Translations under genes and position numbers: made by a program
Shown here: one piece after another, positions 1 through 9,137 of the stretch
Numbering within the stretch: position 1 is the first letter of the stretch
Layout of the letters: the number at the start of each line of letters is the position of its first letter
Notes under the pieces: generated by a model
What the model saw: the letters and a program-made list of their open reading frames with translations, nothing else
Told to the model about the DNA's origin: nothing
Databases searched by the model: none
DNA from: JAFGXT01 sp963677165
Lineage (GTDB): Bacteria > Verrucomicrobiota > Lentisphaeria > Victivallales > SZUA-371
Assembly (NCBI GenBank): GCA_963677165.2
Contig: CAXXSX010000002.1
Location: forward strand, 3,410,001 to 3,474,000
DNA length: 64,000 nt
Direction: 5' to 3'

Positions 1-53
1 CGCAGGCGGAACCTTCTCCGCAGGAGGAGGAGAACTAGAGGAGGATTTATCTG

Positions 54-455
54 ATGTCAACTCGCAAGCAGCAGTCCCAGAAAGCCCAAGCCAACCTCGA
101 CGCCCAATGCCGGGCAGAACTCATTTTAAAGGTAAGAAACCACGAATGCACGGCTACCGCTGCCGCCGCTGAGCTGGGCATTTCCCGCAAAAACTATTAT
201 CGCTGGGAGAAGCGTGCTTTTCAGGCAATGCTTGAGGCTTTAACCGAAGGCGAGCCCGGGCGGCCGGAAGTGCCGCCTGAGATCGTCGAGAACCGGAACC
301 TGAAAGACTTTATTAAATTTCAGGAAAAGGAACTCGACAAAGCCCGTCAAGCAGAGTTGTTAATCAGACGTGCCTACGAACTCAAAATCAGGGAGATCGA
401 AGGCAAGGTGGGAAAAAAATCGGGCCATAAGACTACTAGTCGACGAAGCAATTAA
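54..455 (+). CDS. Helix-turn-helix ORF of a two-ORF transposase (orfA)
   Basis: A 133-residue basic protein. An HTH-like segment lies at about residues 35-55 (TAAAAELGISRKNYYRWEKR), followed by a charged helical C-terminus. It is preceded by a good ribosome-binding site (GAGGAGG, about 10 bases before the ATG). It overlaps the next ORF by 86 bases and probably provides the DNA-recognition half of a DDE transposase. The downstream ORF lies in the +1 frame, and an A7 run at 413-419 sits inside the overlap, so either ribosomal slippage or re-initiation could couple the two. The role is inferred from its partner; the sequence alone shows only the HTH. Confidence 0.6.
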   Translation: MSTRKQQSQKAQANLDAQCRAELILKVRNHECTATAAAAELGISRKNYYRWEKRAFQAMLEALTEGEPGRPEVPPEIVENRNLKDFIKFQEKELDKARQAELLIRRAYELKIREIEGKVGKKSGHKTTSRRSN

Positions 456-1458
456 CTTTAAGATTGACTGTGATATTTACCTGTATAAAGCTGCTGCTAT
501 TATGGGCGTAAGATATCAGACCTTATGGCGTTATAAGCGAAAAATTGAATCTGCTCAGGATCCCGTTGAAAAACGGGGTCCCAAAACAGCTCAGACTATT
601 GATCTATTTCAGCTTCAAGAGGAAATTCGTAATCTGAAGCATGGAAAGAAACGTACTGCTGGAACCGGTGAATTACATGAAATATATCATGGTCAAATAT
701 CAAGGGAGTCGCTCAATGAACTGATCCATGAAATACGTGATGAGCTCAAGCGTGGGCGTCGGGAGCATGCCGAACAGATTATCTGGGACTGTCCGCATAT
801 GATCTGGAGCATGGATGACTTCGAATATGTGTTCAAAGGAATCAAGTTTTACGTACATCAGATACAGGACCTGGCATCACGGTACAAGTTTGAACCGTTA
901 ATTGATACCAGACCGATTAAAGGTGAAGCTGTAGCGGAAAACCTGCGAAAGTTATTCAAAAAACATGGAGCACCATTGCTTATGAAACGTGACAATGGCA
1001 GCAATCTGAACCATTTTTCAGTGATAAATGCTTTGCAGGAATTTGGTGTTATTCCACTGAATAATCCGGCATATTATCCACAGTTTAACGGTGGTATGGA
1101 ACGAGCTCAGGGCGAAGTCAAACGTGAACTCGATATCCAAACGCAGCAGTTTGAATTGCCGGATTCTTTCCCGTTCGCGGTAAAACAAGCAGTTCATAAC
1201 GTGAATCATAATCCTCGACCGGCATCTCTGAAGGGAAATTGTTCATGTGGTGTATGGATGTTGCACATGGGTGTACGTTTCAGTAAACGTTATAGATCGA
1301 AGGTGTATCAAGAGATTAAAGCTCTTGCTATTGAAATGTATCAATATGTAGATTATACTGATAAAGAGTTGGTAATTAGTGAATGTTGGCGTAAGGCCGT
1401 TAAGCAGTGGTTGATCGTCAATGAACATATCACGGTTATCAGGAAGCGAGAAGTGTAA
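370..1458 (+). CDS. DDE-type integrase/transposase (orfB)
   Basis: The integrase catalytic core (rve fold) is clear: the first Asp in IWSMDDFEYVF, the second in KRDNGSNL, and the Glu in NGGMERAQGE, with the expected spacing and the PAYYPQFNGG motif before the Glu. An N-terminal HTH-like segment (AAAIMGVRYQTLWRYKRK) comes before it. The GTG at 370 is only the first possible start in this frame; translation more likely enters from orfA in the overlap. The N-terminal region reads well from about residue 18 (RAIRLLVDEAIN). The exact IS family is not certain (IS3/IS481-like). The length is close to normal for an intact transposase. Confidence 0.75.
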   Translation: MPTNSKSGRSKARWEKNRAIRLLVDEAINFKIDCDIYLYKAAAIMGVRYQTLWRYKRKIESAQDPVEKRGPKTAQTIDLFQLQEEIRNLKHGKKRTAGTGELHEIYHGQISRESLNELIHEIRDELKRGRREHAEQIIWDCPHMIWSMDDFEYVFKGIKFYVHQIQDLASRYKFEPLIDTRPIKGEAVAENLRKLFKKHGAPLLMKRDNGSNLNHFSVINALQEFGVIPLNNPAYYPQFNGGMERAQGEVKRELDIQTQQFELPDSFPFAVKQAVHNVNHNPRPASLKGNCSCGVWMLHMGVRFSKRYRSKVYQEIKALAIEMYQYVDYTDKELVISECWRKAVKQWLIVNEHITVIRKREV

Positions 1459-1940
1459 CCCGGTTTTTTAGCACCTCGCATCACAGAAATAGCTTTTATG
1501 ACAGCGAAGAATACGAACAAGACTCAATAGCACTGTCGGGCTGGTCAAGATGGCGCTGGAAAACATCTGAAGGAGGGGACCAATATTATGAACTCCGAGT
1601 AAATAAAGCCCCTGTCTATTTGTATAATTATAATATTAATATTCTAACAGCCGTTGACTTTGATATTTATTTCTTTCCGTACTCTTCTTCTTCTTCTTCT
1701 TATGTTTGGTATGATATTCTTGATGGCTTCACGGAAAACACTTTAAAAAAGGTAGCCTCTGACGTAACTATAGAAAATCAAGGTTCATATACCGGCGATT
1801 ATTACACACCAAACACCCCGCCCGACCCTTCTGCATTAGATGCGGAAGTAGAGTATAGTGCCAATATCCTCCAATATGGAATTGCAAAACTTGAAACTTC
1901 TGGGCTGTTAGAATTTAACGACTGGGACACTGAATCTTAA
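1459..1940 (+). pseudogene. 3' fragment of an unrecognised gene next to the transposase
   Basis: The frame ending at the TAA at 1938 is open upstream past the transposase stop, with no ATG and no ribosome-binding site that fits. A TTG at 1620 is the first alternative start. The translation is rich in Tyr, Ser and Asp, with a run of six Ser (FFPYSSSSSS), and ends LLEFNDWDTES. It looks like the C-terminal part of a larger surface or phage-type protein whose 5' part was lost to the mobile element. No family is recognised. If the TTG were used, a 106-residue protein would result. Confidence 0.4.
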
Positions 1941-2120
1941 TTAAACTATCCCGATAATCTAAAAATAAATTTCCCTAAAGACAAAAAAAATATTTTTTTG
2001 CCGAATTATTACCATTTCTCTAATGTGGTAATAATTTGGTAACAATCAAAACCATTAAATATAGTTTTCTTGCATTAAGTTACATTACAAATAACTAATT
2101 AGAAATATCACTCATAAACA

Positions 2121-2155
2121 TAAAAAAGAGCTCAAAAACTTGCGTTTTTGAGCTC
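2121..2155 (-). terminator. Rho-independent terminator after tRNA-Leu
   Basis: A perfect 11-bp stem (GAGCTCAAAAA at 2128-2138 against 2145-2155) with a 6-base loop. On the minus strand it is followed by a run of T (2121-2127). It lies just downstream of the tRNA gene. Confidence 0.8.
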
Positions 2156-2167
2156 AAATATTGTAAA

Positions 2168-2251
2168 TGGTACACGGGGCGGGACTCGAACCCGCACGTC
2201 AAAGACACCAGAACCTAAATCTGGCGCGTATGCCAATTTCGCCACCCGTGC
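2168..2251 (-). tRNA. tRNA-Leu (anticodon UAG)
   Basis: An 84-base minus-strand cloverleaf with the long variable arm of a class II tRNA. The acceptor GCACGGG pairs with CCCGTGT (one G-U pair). The anticodon stem CCAGA/TCTGG encloses loop TTTAGGT with TAG at the anticodon. The T-arm is GCGGGTTCGAGTCCCGC, and CCA is encoded. It reads CUA/CUG leucine codons. It lies 59 bp downstream of purF on the same strand and may be its own unit. Confidence 0.95.
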
Positions 2252-2310
2252 ATATTAACTGGACTTAAAATCTATAGCCAAAATCATTTTTTGCAAGTGA
2301 TAATACTCAA

Positions 2311-4215
2311 TTAGTAGGCTCTTTCGTTGCCGCGGCCTTCATAATAATTCACAAAAGAGCGGTTAACAACTTTAGTTCCACCTGGAGTTGGATAATTTCC
2401 GGTGAAATACCAGTCGCCTTTATGGTTTGGACAGGCTTTATGCAGATTTTCTATTGATTGATAGATAATTTTGATTTCGGCTTTGACATTGTCCGGCTTC
2501 AAAAGTTCCGCAATCTTGTTTGAAATCTGCTCGGCGGTAAAAGGTTTATATATGTCTTTTACTGCATTACGCATTGTTTCGGCTGTTCCGGCAAGTTGAG
2601 CTTTGGCTTCTGTATAAACTTCTTCGATGATATTTTCCTGTCCGGTTTCCTTTAACAGCGCAATTGCTGCCTGGAAGGCAATGAAGTCACCCAGTTTTGC
2701 CATGTCGATACCATAGCAGTCAGGATAGCGAATCTGTGGTGCAGAGGACACGAAAATTATTTTTACCGGGCCTGTGCGGTCCAGAATTTTGAAGATACTT
2801 TCACGCAGAGTTGTTCCTCGTACAATCGAATCATCTACCATGACCAGTGAGTCGACTCCGGGGTTTACTATTCCGTAGGTAATATCATAGACGTGCGCTG
2901 CAAGTTCATTGCGGGAAGAGTCCTGCGTGATGAATGTACGCATTTTTGCGTCTTTTACCGCAACTTTTTCAACTCGCGGTCTGATAATCAGGATGTTATC
3001 CAAATCTTCCGGGGTAGGGCGGTGATCCAATTCCAGTAATTTTTGTTTCTGAATTTCATGGGTGTGTTCGCGCATTGCGTCCATCAGGCCCATGAAACAA
3101 GTTTCAGCTGTATTTGGGATGAAGCCAAATACAGTATGTCCGAAATCATCATTGATGTTCTTGCGTACAATTGGGGCCAGGTATCGACCGAGAGCTTTAC
3201 GTTCACGATAGATTTCCACATCGGTACCGCGTGAGAAATAAATTCGTTCAAATGAGCATGGCTTTTTAGGCATATCTTCCCGGAATCTTTCCAGGGAAAC
3301 ATTGCCGGCCCTTTTGATAATCAGCGCATGGCCCGGAGGAACTTCTTGTATCTTGCTGGAATGAAGGTTGAACGCTGTCTGGATCGCAGGTCTTTCCGAA
3401 GCCGCGACCACAACTTCATCATCCTGATAATAGAATGCCGGACGAATCCCAGCCGGATCGCGCATGATAAAAGAGTCACCGTTGCCGATGAGTCCTGACA
3501 TGACGTAGCCGCCATCCCATTTTCGACAGGAATTCTGAAGGATTGAGGCGATATTAAGTTCTTTGGCAATCTTTTGGCTTATTTCCTGTTTGGAAATTCC
3601 CTGAGCTTTGAATTTTTTTACCAGAGCGGCATTTTCTTCATCAAGGAAGTGTCCGATTTTTTCAAGAATAGTAATGGTGTCAGAGTATTCTTTGGGATGC
3701 TGTCCGATGGCAATCAAGGTTTCGAATAGAGCGTCTACGTTAGTGAGGTTGAAATTTCCGGCGATAACCAGGTTACGGCACATCCAGTTATTTTCCCGAA
3801 TGAACGGATGGCAGGCTTCGATATCGTTTCTGCCGAACGTTCCATAGCGGAGATGTCCCAGGAAAACCTCACCGGCGAATCTCACGTTGTTTTTCAGCCA
3901 CTGAGGATCATGAATTTTGTCAGGGTGCTCTTTATAGATCTTTTCAAATTCGAGGTTGACATTCTTGAAAATGTCTTTAATTGGTGTGGAGGAATTTGAA
4001 CGTTCGCGGGATATATACTTATATCCGGGATCGACATCGAATTTAACGCTGGCGATACCAGCGCCGTCCTGTCCACGGTTATGCTGTTTTTCCATCAGCA
4101 GATAAAGTTTGTTAAGACCGTAAAACGGGGTCCCGTATTTTTTCTTGTAAAAGTCCAGGGGCTTGAGTAACCTTATCAGGACTATCCCGCATTCGTGTTT
4201 TATTGCTTCGCTCAT
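2311..4215 (-). CDS. purF: Amidophosphoribosyltransferase (PurF), long form
   Basis: Catalyses the first committed step of purine synthesis: PRPP plus glutamine gives 5-phosphoribosylamine. The N-terminal glutaminase nucleophile is Cys9 (KHECGIV), exposed after removal of a short propeptide, followed by the class II amidotransferase motif NRGQDGAG. The phosphoribosyltransferase PRPP loop is VMVDDSIVRGTT in the C-terminal half. At 634 residues it is about 130-150 longer than E. coli-type PurF and resembles the long form found in Bacteroidetes (the start KHECGIVLIRLLKPL is shared from memory with that group). It is a stand-alone gene; no other pur genes flank it. Confidence 0.93.
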   Translation of the reverse strand: MSEAIKHECGIVLIRLLKPLDFYKKKYGTPFYGLNKLYLLMEKQHNRGQDGAGIASVKFDVDPGYKYISRERSNSSTPIKDIFKNVNLEFEKIYKEHPDKIHDPQWLKNNVRFAGEVFLGHLRYGTFGRNDIEACHPFIRENNWMCRNLVIAGNFNLTNVDALFETLIAIGQHPKEYSDTITILEKIGHFLDEENAALVKKFKAQGISKQEISQKIAKELNIASILQNSCRKWDGGYVMSGLIGNGDSFIMRDPAGIRPAFYYQDDEVVVAASERPAIQTAFNLHSSKIQEVPPGHALIIKRAGNVSLERFREDMPKKPCSFERIYFSRGTDVEIYRERKALGRYLAPIVRKNINDDFGHTVFGFIPNTAETCFMGLMDAMREHTHEIQKQKLLELDHRPTPEDLDNILIIRPRVEKVAVKDAKMRTFITQDSSRNELAAHVYDITYGIVNPGVDSLVMVDDSIVRGTTLRESIFKILDRTGPVKIIFVSSAPQIRYPDCYGIDMAKLGDFIAFQAAIALLKETGQENIIEEVYTEAKAQLAGTAETMRNAVKDIYKPFTAEQISNKIAELLKPDNVKAEIKIIYQSIENLHKACPNHKGDWYFTGNYPTPGGTKVVNRSFVNYYEGRGNERAY

Positions 4216-4434
4216 TTTTATATAAAGTAATACTTAATTCTAATTCTTTTGTTAACATAGCTTCCGCAGAAAATATAAAGGTATCCGTTAAAACGGTATA
4301 GTCAACACCTGAACACCAAAATAATGAGAAATTTGTCGATAACTCGTAGAATTACTAGTGTCCTGTCAACACTGTTTTTGTAACAAGACTTTTGCGGAGT
4401 TATATGAAATTTAAAAAAATAAGTGATTGATCTA
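4216..4434. other. Divergent intergenic region between purF and the lacI-type gene
   Basis: AT-rich DNA that must hold the purF promoter on the minus strand. No clear purine-riboswitch-like fold or coding sequence was seen. The plus-strand promoter for the next gene begins at 4435. Confidence 0.4.
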
Positions 4435-4463
4435 TTGATTTTTGTGAATTAATCAATTATAAT
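4435..4463 (+). promoter_or_regulatory. Sigma70-type promoter of cassette 1
   Basis: -35 TTGATT (4435-4440), 17-bp spacer, -10 TATAAT (4458-4463). The first operator begins 8 bp after the -10, at the expected transcription start. Confidence 0.65.
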
Positions 4464-4471
4464 TTGATTAT

Positions 4472-4485
4472 GCAAACGTTTAAAC
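4472..4485 (+). promoter_or_regulatory. LacI-type operator O1 (cassette 1)
   Basis: GCAAACGTTTAAAC with the CG-centred palindrome AAACGTTT typical of LacI-family sites. An identical 14-mer is at 4552-4565, 80 bp downstream. It overlaps the predicted +1, so autorepression is likely. Confidence 0.7.
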
Positions 4486-4551
4486 CTTGTTTGAAATTTG
4501 CACCGACTCAGATAAAAATTGCCGCAGTTGGCTTTTTTTTGAGTGATATGC

Positions 4552-4565
4552 GCAAACGTTTAAAC
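4552..4565 (+). promoter_or_regulatory. LacI-type operator O2 (cassette 1)
   Basis: Exact copy of the 14-mer at 4472 (GCAAACGTTTAAAC). It lies in the 5' leader just before the regulator start. The 80-bp spacing would allow DNA looping by a tetramer, or a roadblock to elongation. Confidence 0.7.
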
Positions 4566-4588
4566 TAAGAATTTTAGTGAGTAAAATA

Positions 4589-5605
4589 ATGGCGGTGACA
4601 ATTATCGATATAGCCCGTGAAGTGGGCAAGAGCTATCCGACGGTAAGTCGTGCTTTGAACAACCATCCGCGGATTAGCCAGGAAACGCGCAAGCTGGTTC
4701 AGGATGCCGCGAAAAAGCTGGGATATCATCCCTCTTATGCCGGACGCAGTTTGTCACGCCGGAAAACTATGGTAATTCGCTGTATAATAGCGGATTTGAG
4801 CAATCCCTTCAATGCCGAATTCGCATTGGCGGTCCGCAGCTGCTGCAGCAAACGCGGCTATGACCTGATTATTACGGACTATGGTTATGATCCCAAAGTC
4901 GAAAGCCATCAATATGAGTGTGTATTGGGAGGCGACTGCGACGGGGTAATTGGCCAGGTTACGGAATTTTCTCATCTGGATCGGATATTTCGCCAGATTA
5001 ACGCCAACAAATTACCGGCGGTAATCCTTGGCGGAGCTCCGGGAATTGAAAAATTTACGGTTGGAACCGTAGCCAGTGACGTGGGGATGCGTCAGGTTGA
5101 TTATCTTTATGAGCGCGGTCATCGCGAGATTGTTCTGGCGGTTGGCGGACATACAGAGGATGTGACCAGATATATTTGTAATATGTTCCGCGACAAATGT
5201 GCCGAGCTGGGCCTGTCGTTTGATTTCTCAAGAAACGTTTGTGCTGAGGTCGGACGGGTCGATTCTTTGCCGGACAGCGGTTATCGCTGTGGAAAACGTA
5301 TCGCCTCAGAACATCCGCAGGCAACGGCGGTTGTGGCGGTAAACGATATTGTGGCACTGGGGATAATGAGGGCTTTGAGAGAAGCTAAACTGCGTATTCC
5401 TGAAGATATTTCATTGATCGGACAGGATAATATCTGGCCCGGACGTTTTTCTGATCCCGCCCTGACCACTTATGATCTGAATACATCGGAACTGGCGGAG
5501 GCCGCGGTCAATCTGGTGCTGGATAAAGAGTTGAAACAGCATTCAAAAAAGGTTTTTATTCCAGGGACATTGGTTGTACGTGAGAGCGTAGGTGCCCCTC
5601 GTTAA
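4589..5605 (+). CDS. LacI-family transcriptional regulator, cassette 1
   Basis: 338 residues. The N-terminal LacI HTH and hinge are clear: MAVTIIDIAREVGKSYPTVS, then ALNNHPRISQETR and LGYHPS, with hinge AGRSLSRRKT. The C-terminal periplasmic-binding-like effector domain includes ADLSNPF and the late motif IGQDNIW. The ATG at 4589 is preferred to the GTG at 4577 because LacI proteins begin with MAVTI-type sequence. It opens a unit with the pseudopilin (49 bp downstream) and a secreted glycosidase-like protein. The twin operators in its own promoter imply autoregulation by a sugar released by the cassette enzyme; the sugar is unknown. Confidence 0.9.
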   Translation: MAVTIIDIAREVGKSYPTVSRALNNHPRISQETRKLVQDAAKKLGYHPSYAGRSLSRRKTMVIRCIIADLSNPFNAEFALAVRSCCSKRGYDLIITDYGYDPKVESHQYECVLGGDCDGVIGQVTEFSHLDRIFRQINANKLPAVILGGAPGIEKFTVGTVASDVGMRQVDYLYERGHREIVLAVGGHTEDVTRYICNMFRDKCAELGLSFDFSRNVCAEVGRVDSLPDSGYRCGKRIASEHPQATAVVAVNDIVALGIMRALREAKLRIPEDISLIGQDNIWPGRFSDPALTTYDLNTSELAEAAVNLVLDKELKQHSKKVFIPGTLVVRESVGAPR

Positions 5606-5653
5606 TAGATAAGTTTTAAAGGAACCTAAAATAACCAAAAGGAGAAAAAGAAA

Positions 5654-6385
5654 ATGAAAAAGATGTTTACATTGATCGAGCTCTTGGTTGTAATAGCGAT
5701 AATCGCTATTCTTGCCGCCATGTTGTTGCCGGCATTGAGTTCTGCCAGGAACAAGGCTAAAAGTATTAACTGTACAAGTAATCTCAAACAGATAGGAACT
5801 ACTGGTGCTTTATATATCAATGACTTTGATGATTTTACCCCCGGTTCTCTGATCTGGAATAATGAATCAAAAACGAGTAGTGACTGGTGGTGTCCCTGGC
5901 CTCGTTATTTTGTTTTAAATTATAATATGAGTGCTGGAGCAGTTACTTGCCCGTCCTCACTGGTGTCAATTAAAGACAAAGTCGGATTGTCTTGTGCAGA
6001 TTATTCCGAAAGTGATTTTACCACATTACGTCAGAGTTTTTCTTATGGTCACAACTACAGTACATTTGGTTTGACTTCCAATTTGGTTAGAGTATCACAA
6101 GTGAATAGGTTCGGAAGAGACTCTCGTTTGATCTGGTATGCTGATTCCACTCCAAGCCTCAATACAACTAACGCGGCATCCGATTATTCTTGTTTTCTTT
6201 ATTCTTCCGCCTATTTCCCCAATGGAGGAAACAATTTATGGTATCCTGTGAATATTACGCATTCAAAGCGTGCGAATGTCACAATGTTCGATGGTCATGT
6301 TGAGTCCATGACTTATGATCAGCTGAAAGAAGACAGCTATTACCATTGGTATCCGAAGCAGGTTTCAAACGTTTTACAGTTGTGA
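5654..6385 (+). CDS. Prepilin-like (pseudopilin) protein, cassette 1
   Basis: 243 residues. It begins MKKMFTLIELLVVIAIIAIL, a type IV prepilin N-terminal methylation segment and membrane helix with the conserved Glu at position +5 of the mature form. AAMLLPALSSARNKAKSINC and SNLKQIG follow. The C-terminal part carries ANVTMFDGHVES, the DGH motif of the PVC-group DUF1559-like pilins. It should be processed and held in the inner membrane, facing the periplasm. The residue before the Phe is Met, not the usual Gly. The ribosome site is GGAGAAAAAG. It lies between a LacI gene and a secreted enzyme, and the same order recurs three more times in the window. Confidence 0.85.
   Translation: MKKMFTLIELLVVIAIIAILAAMLLPALSSARNKAKSINCTSNLKQIGTTGALYINDFDDFTPGSLIWNNESKTSSDWWCPWPRYFVLNYNMSAGAVTCPSSLVSIKDKVGLSCADYSESDFTTLRQSFSYGHNYSTFGLTSNLVRVSQVNRFGRDSRLIWYADSTPSLNTTNAASDYSCFLYSSAYFPNGGNNLWYPVNITHSKRANVTMFDGHVESMTYDQLKEDSYYHWYPKQVSNVLQL
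5692..5710 (+). repeat. Coding palindrome in pseudopilin 1
   Basis: AATAGCGATAATCGCTATT is a perfect 9-bp inverted repeat around one base, inside the VIAIIAI codons. As RNA it would form a 7-bp stem with loop AUAAU. Equivalent palindromes occur in the other three pseudopilins. Confidence 0.7.
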
Positions 6386-6407
6386 TTCATTTTTAAGGAC
6401 GATTACT

Positions 6408-8609
6408 ATGATGTATAAAGCAGCTAGAACATTAATTTGCCTGTTGATTTTGAGTTGTATCGGTTCTGCCTGGGGCGCGGTTGATCTTTTGCAAAACGGC
6501 GGATTTGAAACGGGTAATCCGGATAAGAAGCCGGTAGGCTGGATGATAAAACAGGGTAATGCACAAGGCATCCGCGATCGAGATCGGGTTTTTTCCGGAA
6601 ATTCGGCCCTTAAGATTACAGCTGGAGAAAAAAGTTCAGCTTTAATTTTACAGGAGATTAGAAAATTTCCGAAAGATGGTAAGTTTCATCTGAAATACGC
6701 TATTGTCAGTACCAGTATTGAAACCCAGTATCGTGTTTATGTTGGAGTCTGGCAGAAGAACAAATGGCTGAAGGGAATAGATGAAGGATGGCGGCAGGCT
6801 TATACCGCCTGGCAGCAGGTGTCAACTGACTTCAAAGTGCCTTCGCAGTGCGATATGTTGATGGTTGTTATCGAAATCAAAGGACCGGCAACTGTTTGGA
6901 TTGATAATATGTCGCTGGTTTCAGAACCGGAAGTCAAACGTAAGTTACCTCCAGCCTTGCCGTCATATACAGGCAGTACATCTGGAGTTCAGTTTAATTC
7001 TGACCGGATGTTACTGGTGCAGGGGAAGCCATTTTTTCCTATTGGAGTTTACAGCTGGCGTCCAAATACGGAAAAAGATATGGCAAAGGTCTATGATTAT
7101 GGCTTCAATATGATTCATACCTTTCATATGACCGCTATTGGTAAAGATATTATGAAGGCATATCTTGATATGGCGGAGAAGTATAAGCTCAAAGTAATCG
7201 GTATGTGCCGCTTTCAGTATTCGGATAAAAATGCGGGACAGTTCACGATTGATGCCAGTAAAACCCGGGCGATTATCCCATATATCTGTCATCATCCTGC
7301 TTTACTTGGTTATGAGAATGCCGACGAACCGGCCTGGGGGGGAATTAATATTTCCGCTTATGCCGCAGGCAGTCGCTTGCTGCGCAAGTTGGATCCGGAT
7401 CATCCTCAGATCAACAATCATGCTCCACGTAATACAATAGCAAAACTTGCTATGTATAACCGTTACGTTGATATTTCCGGCGGAGATATTTATCCGGTAT
7501 GGAGCGGGCCGGACAAACACTCCAATTTGCCCAATAAAACAATCAGTGTAGTGGGGGATGAAACCGTAAAAAATTTAAAAGCGGTGAACTACAAGAAACC
7601 GGTAATCATGATTCTCCAGGGAAATTCATGGAGTAACATGGGGGTTCCGGGTCAGCCTACGCCGACAGGTGAGCAACTGCGTTTTATGGGCTACGATGCC
7701 ATTGTCAACGGAGCTAACGGCATTGTCTTTTATTTGGAAGGAACAAAACCTAAAGAATATCTCAAACCGGTTGTTCGGGAGTTTTATGCGATGCAGGATA
7801 TTCTGGCCGGGAGGACTTTTCCCGCGAAACTGTCCCATTCTCCGGAAATTACAACGCTGACGAAAAGCTATCGCAATGAGTTTGTGATAATTGCTGTTAA
7901 TCGACAGAATCATACGGTAAAAGGTAAATTTAATCTGACTGCGTTGAAGCGACCTGAACTCAACGCTATGGAGCCGGTTTTTCCTTCCACAGAAAAAGTG
8001 ATTTTGCGGAAAATGCGTTTTCAGGATGAGTTTAAACCTTATGAAGTTAAAATCTGGACCACGGCAGTTTCTCCATCCGGCATATTAAAGCAACACTTGC
8101 CGCTAAATGTAAAACCGGAGAACTTTAATAAGGCAGCCAGAATGCACGAGTTAGAGGCAAAGGTTAAACCAAATGGGCGACGTAATGTTGCTGCCGCGGC
8201 TAGCGGAGCAAGTGTCAAGGCGTCAAGCACTCATCACTGTTTTAAGGTGGAAACTGCTATTGACGGCAATCCCTGGAGTGGGTGGAACGATGCGACATGC
8301 AACGCCTATCCGGACTGGCTGGAAGTGACATTCAAACGTAAAGAATTGATCGAAGAAATTGCGATCTTTACCGGACCCATTTTGATTTTTGATCAATGGG
8401 GTTGCAGTGGAATCCGTGATTTTAAGATTCAGGCTGACATTAATAATCATTGGAAAACTGTAGCTGAAGTTAAAAATGGAGAGAAAGTACTTTATATTAT
8501 CAAATTGGATAAACCAGTCAAGACCAGCCGTATCCGTCTGGAAATTCTTTCAACCAATGGCGGTAACGATTTTTCCAGAGTCTCGGAAATTATAGTATTT
8601 GCGCGATGA
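6408..8609 (+). CDS. Secreted glycosidase-like protein with F5/8-type C-terminal domain, cassette 1
   Basis: 733 residues. A signal peptide (LICLLILSCIGSAWGA, cut near residue 24) is followed by a carbohydrate-binding-like beta domain (LLQNGGFETGNPDKKPVGW, about 25-170). A TIM-barrel-like region from about 190 to 480 starts with GKPFFPIGVYSW. It has GYENADEPAW, with Glu307 a candidate acid/base, placed as in clan-A-like glycosidases. The C-terminus (about 585-733) is a discoidin/F5-8C-like domain (ASSTHHCFKVETAIDGN, then DWLEVTF and IRDFKIQ). It probably binds and cuts a polysaccharide outside the cytoplasm. The substrate and GH family were not identified. It sits 22 bp after the pseudopilin. 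Confidence 0.7.
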   Translation: MMYKAARTLICLLILSCIGSAWGAVDLLQNGGFETGNPDKKPVGWMIKQGNAQGIRDRDRVFSGNSALKITAGEKSSALILQEIRKFPKDGKFHLKYAIVSTSIETQYRVYVGVWQKNKWLKGIDEGWRQAYTAWQQVSTDFKVPSQCDMLMVVIEIKGPATVWIDNMSLVSEPEVKRKLPPALPSYTGSTSGVQFNSDRMLLVQGKPFFPIGVYSWRPNTEKDMAKVYDYGFNMIHTFHMTAIGKDIMKAYLDMAEKYKLKVIGMCRFQYSDKNAGQFTIDASKTRAIIPYICHHPALLGYENADEPAWGGINISAYAAGSRLLRKLDPDHPQINNHAPRNTIAKLAMYNRYVDISGGDIYPVWSGPDKHSNLPNKTISVVGDETVKNLKAVNYKKPVIMILQGNSWSNMGVPGQPTPTGEQLRFMGYDAIVNGANGIVFYLEGTKPKEYLKPVVREFYAMQDILAGRTFPAKLSHSPEITTLTKSYRNEFVIIAVNRQNHTVKGKFNLTALKRPELNAMEPVFPSTEKVILRKMRFQDEFKPYEVKIWTTAVSPSGILKQHLPLNVKPENFNKAARMHELEAKVKPNGRRNVAAAASGASVKASSTHHCFKVETAIDGNPWSGWNDATCNAYPDWLEVTFKRKELIEEIAIFTGPILIFDQWGCSGIRDFKIQADINNHWKTVAEVKNGEKVLYIIKLDKPVKTSRIRLEILSTNGGNDFSRVSEIIVFAR

Positions 8610-8781
8610 CGTAATAGTTGATCGGTGGCTAATCTTTTCATTGTGATATGTGACTTCTTGCTGGTGGTTTTAAATTAATGCTGGAAAAAATATCAATGCT
8701 GAATTATATTTACAGTAGGAGTTGATAATTTTTCCGGCTTTTTCGTCTCTGCCGGAGCACATACCAGGAAAGGAGCTGATT

Positions 8782-9111
8782 ATGAAGTCGTCTATAGAGA
8801 AAATCAAAACGAAGATCGCCGGAGCGTCCGGAATGCCGGAAGCCGATAAGTCAGAGCTGATGGTTCTTATGGATGAGCTTTATGACGAGCTTGATGGTCT
8901 GGCGAAGACAGATCAGGATCGTGCCGACAGCGTCGATGGTATAGCACATGCCACTGCCGACAAGCTTGTTGAAACGGAACAAGATCCTGAAGAGCTTAAC
9001 AACGCGGTAAAAGAGCTCTCTGATTCCGTAGAAGAACTTGAGGTGTCTCATCCGAAGCTGGTTGGCGTTGTCAATCAGATCTGCATGATGTTTTCCAATA
9101 TCGGCATCTGA
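8782..9111 (+). CDS. DUF4404-like small acidic protein
   Basis: 109 residues starting at the ATG with ribosome site GGAAAGGAGC. It is highly acidic and helical (ELMVLMDELYDELDGLAKTDQD), and the C-terminal HPKLVGVVNQICMMFSNIGI matches my memory of the DUF4404 family, whose function is unknown. An upstream ATG at 8722 in the same frame lacks a ribosome site and gives an unlikely N-terminus. It is monocistronic: 170 bp after the cassette 1 enzyme and 400 bp before trpB. Confidence 0.65.
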   Translation: MKSSIEKIKTKIAGASGMPEADKSELMVLMDELYDELDGLAKTDQDRADSVDGIAHATADKLVETEQDPEELNNAVKELSDSVEELEVSHPKLVGVVNQICMMFSNIGI

Positions 9112-9137
9112 TCCATGGTTCAAGTTCATTCCCGGAG

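Larger units (their letters stand above)
1..1458 (+). mobile_element. Two-ORF DDE insertion element, ends not defined
   Basis: The HTH ORF and the DDE ORF together make an insertion element. No matching terminal inverted repeats could be found by eye around 1-50 and 1459-1500, and the left end may lie outside the window. The element abuts an open reading frame with no start of its own (1459-1940), which suggests that it interrupted or truncated a gene. Confidence 0.5.

Noticed and set aside
1570..1602. Strong AAGGAGGGG followed by ATG at 1588
   Set aside because: The frame stops after four codons; the purine run simply encodes EGG in the truncated gene.
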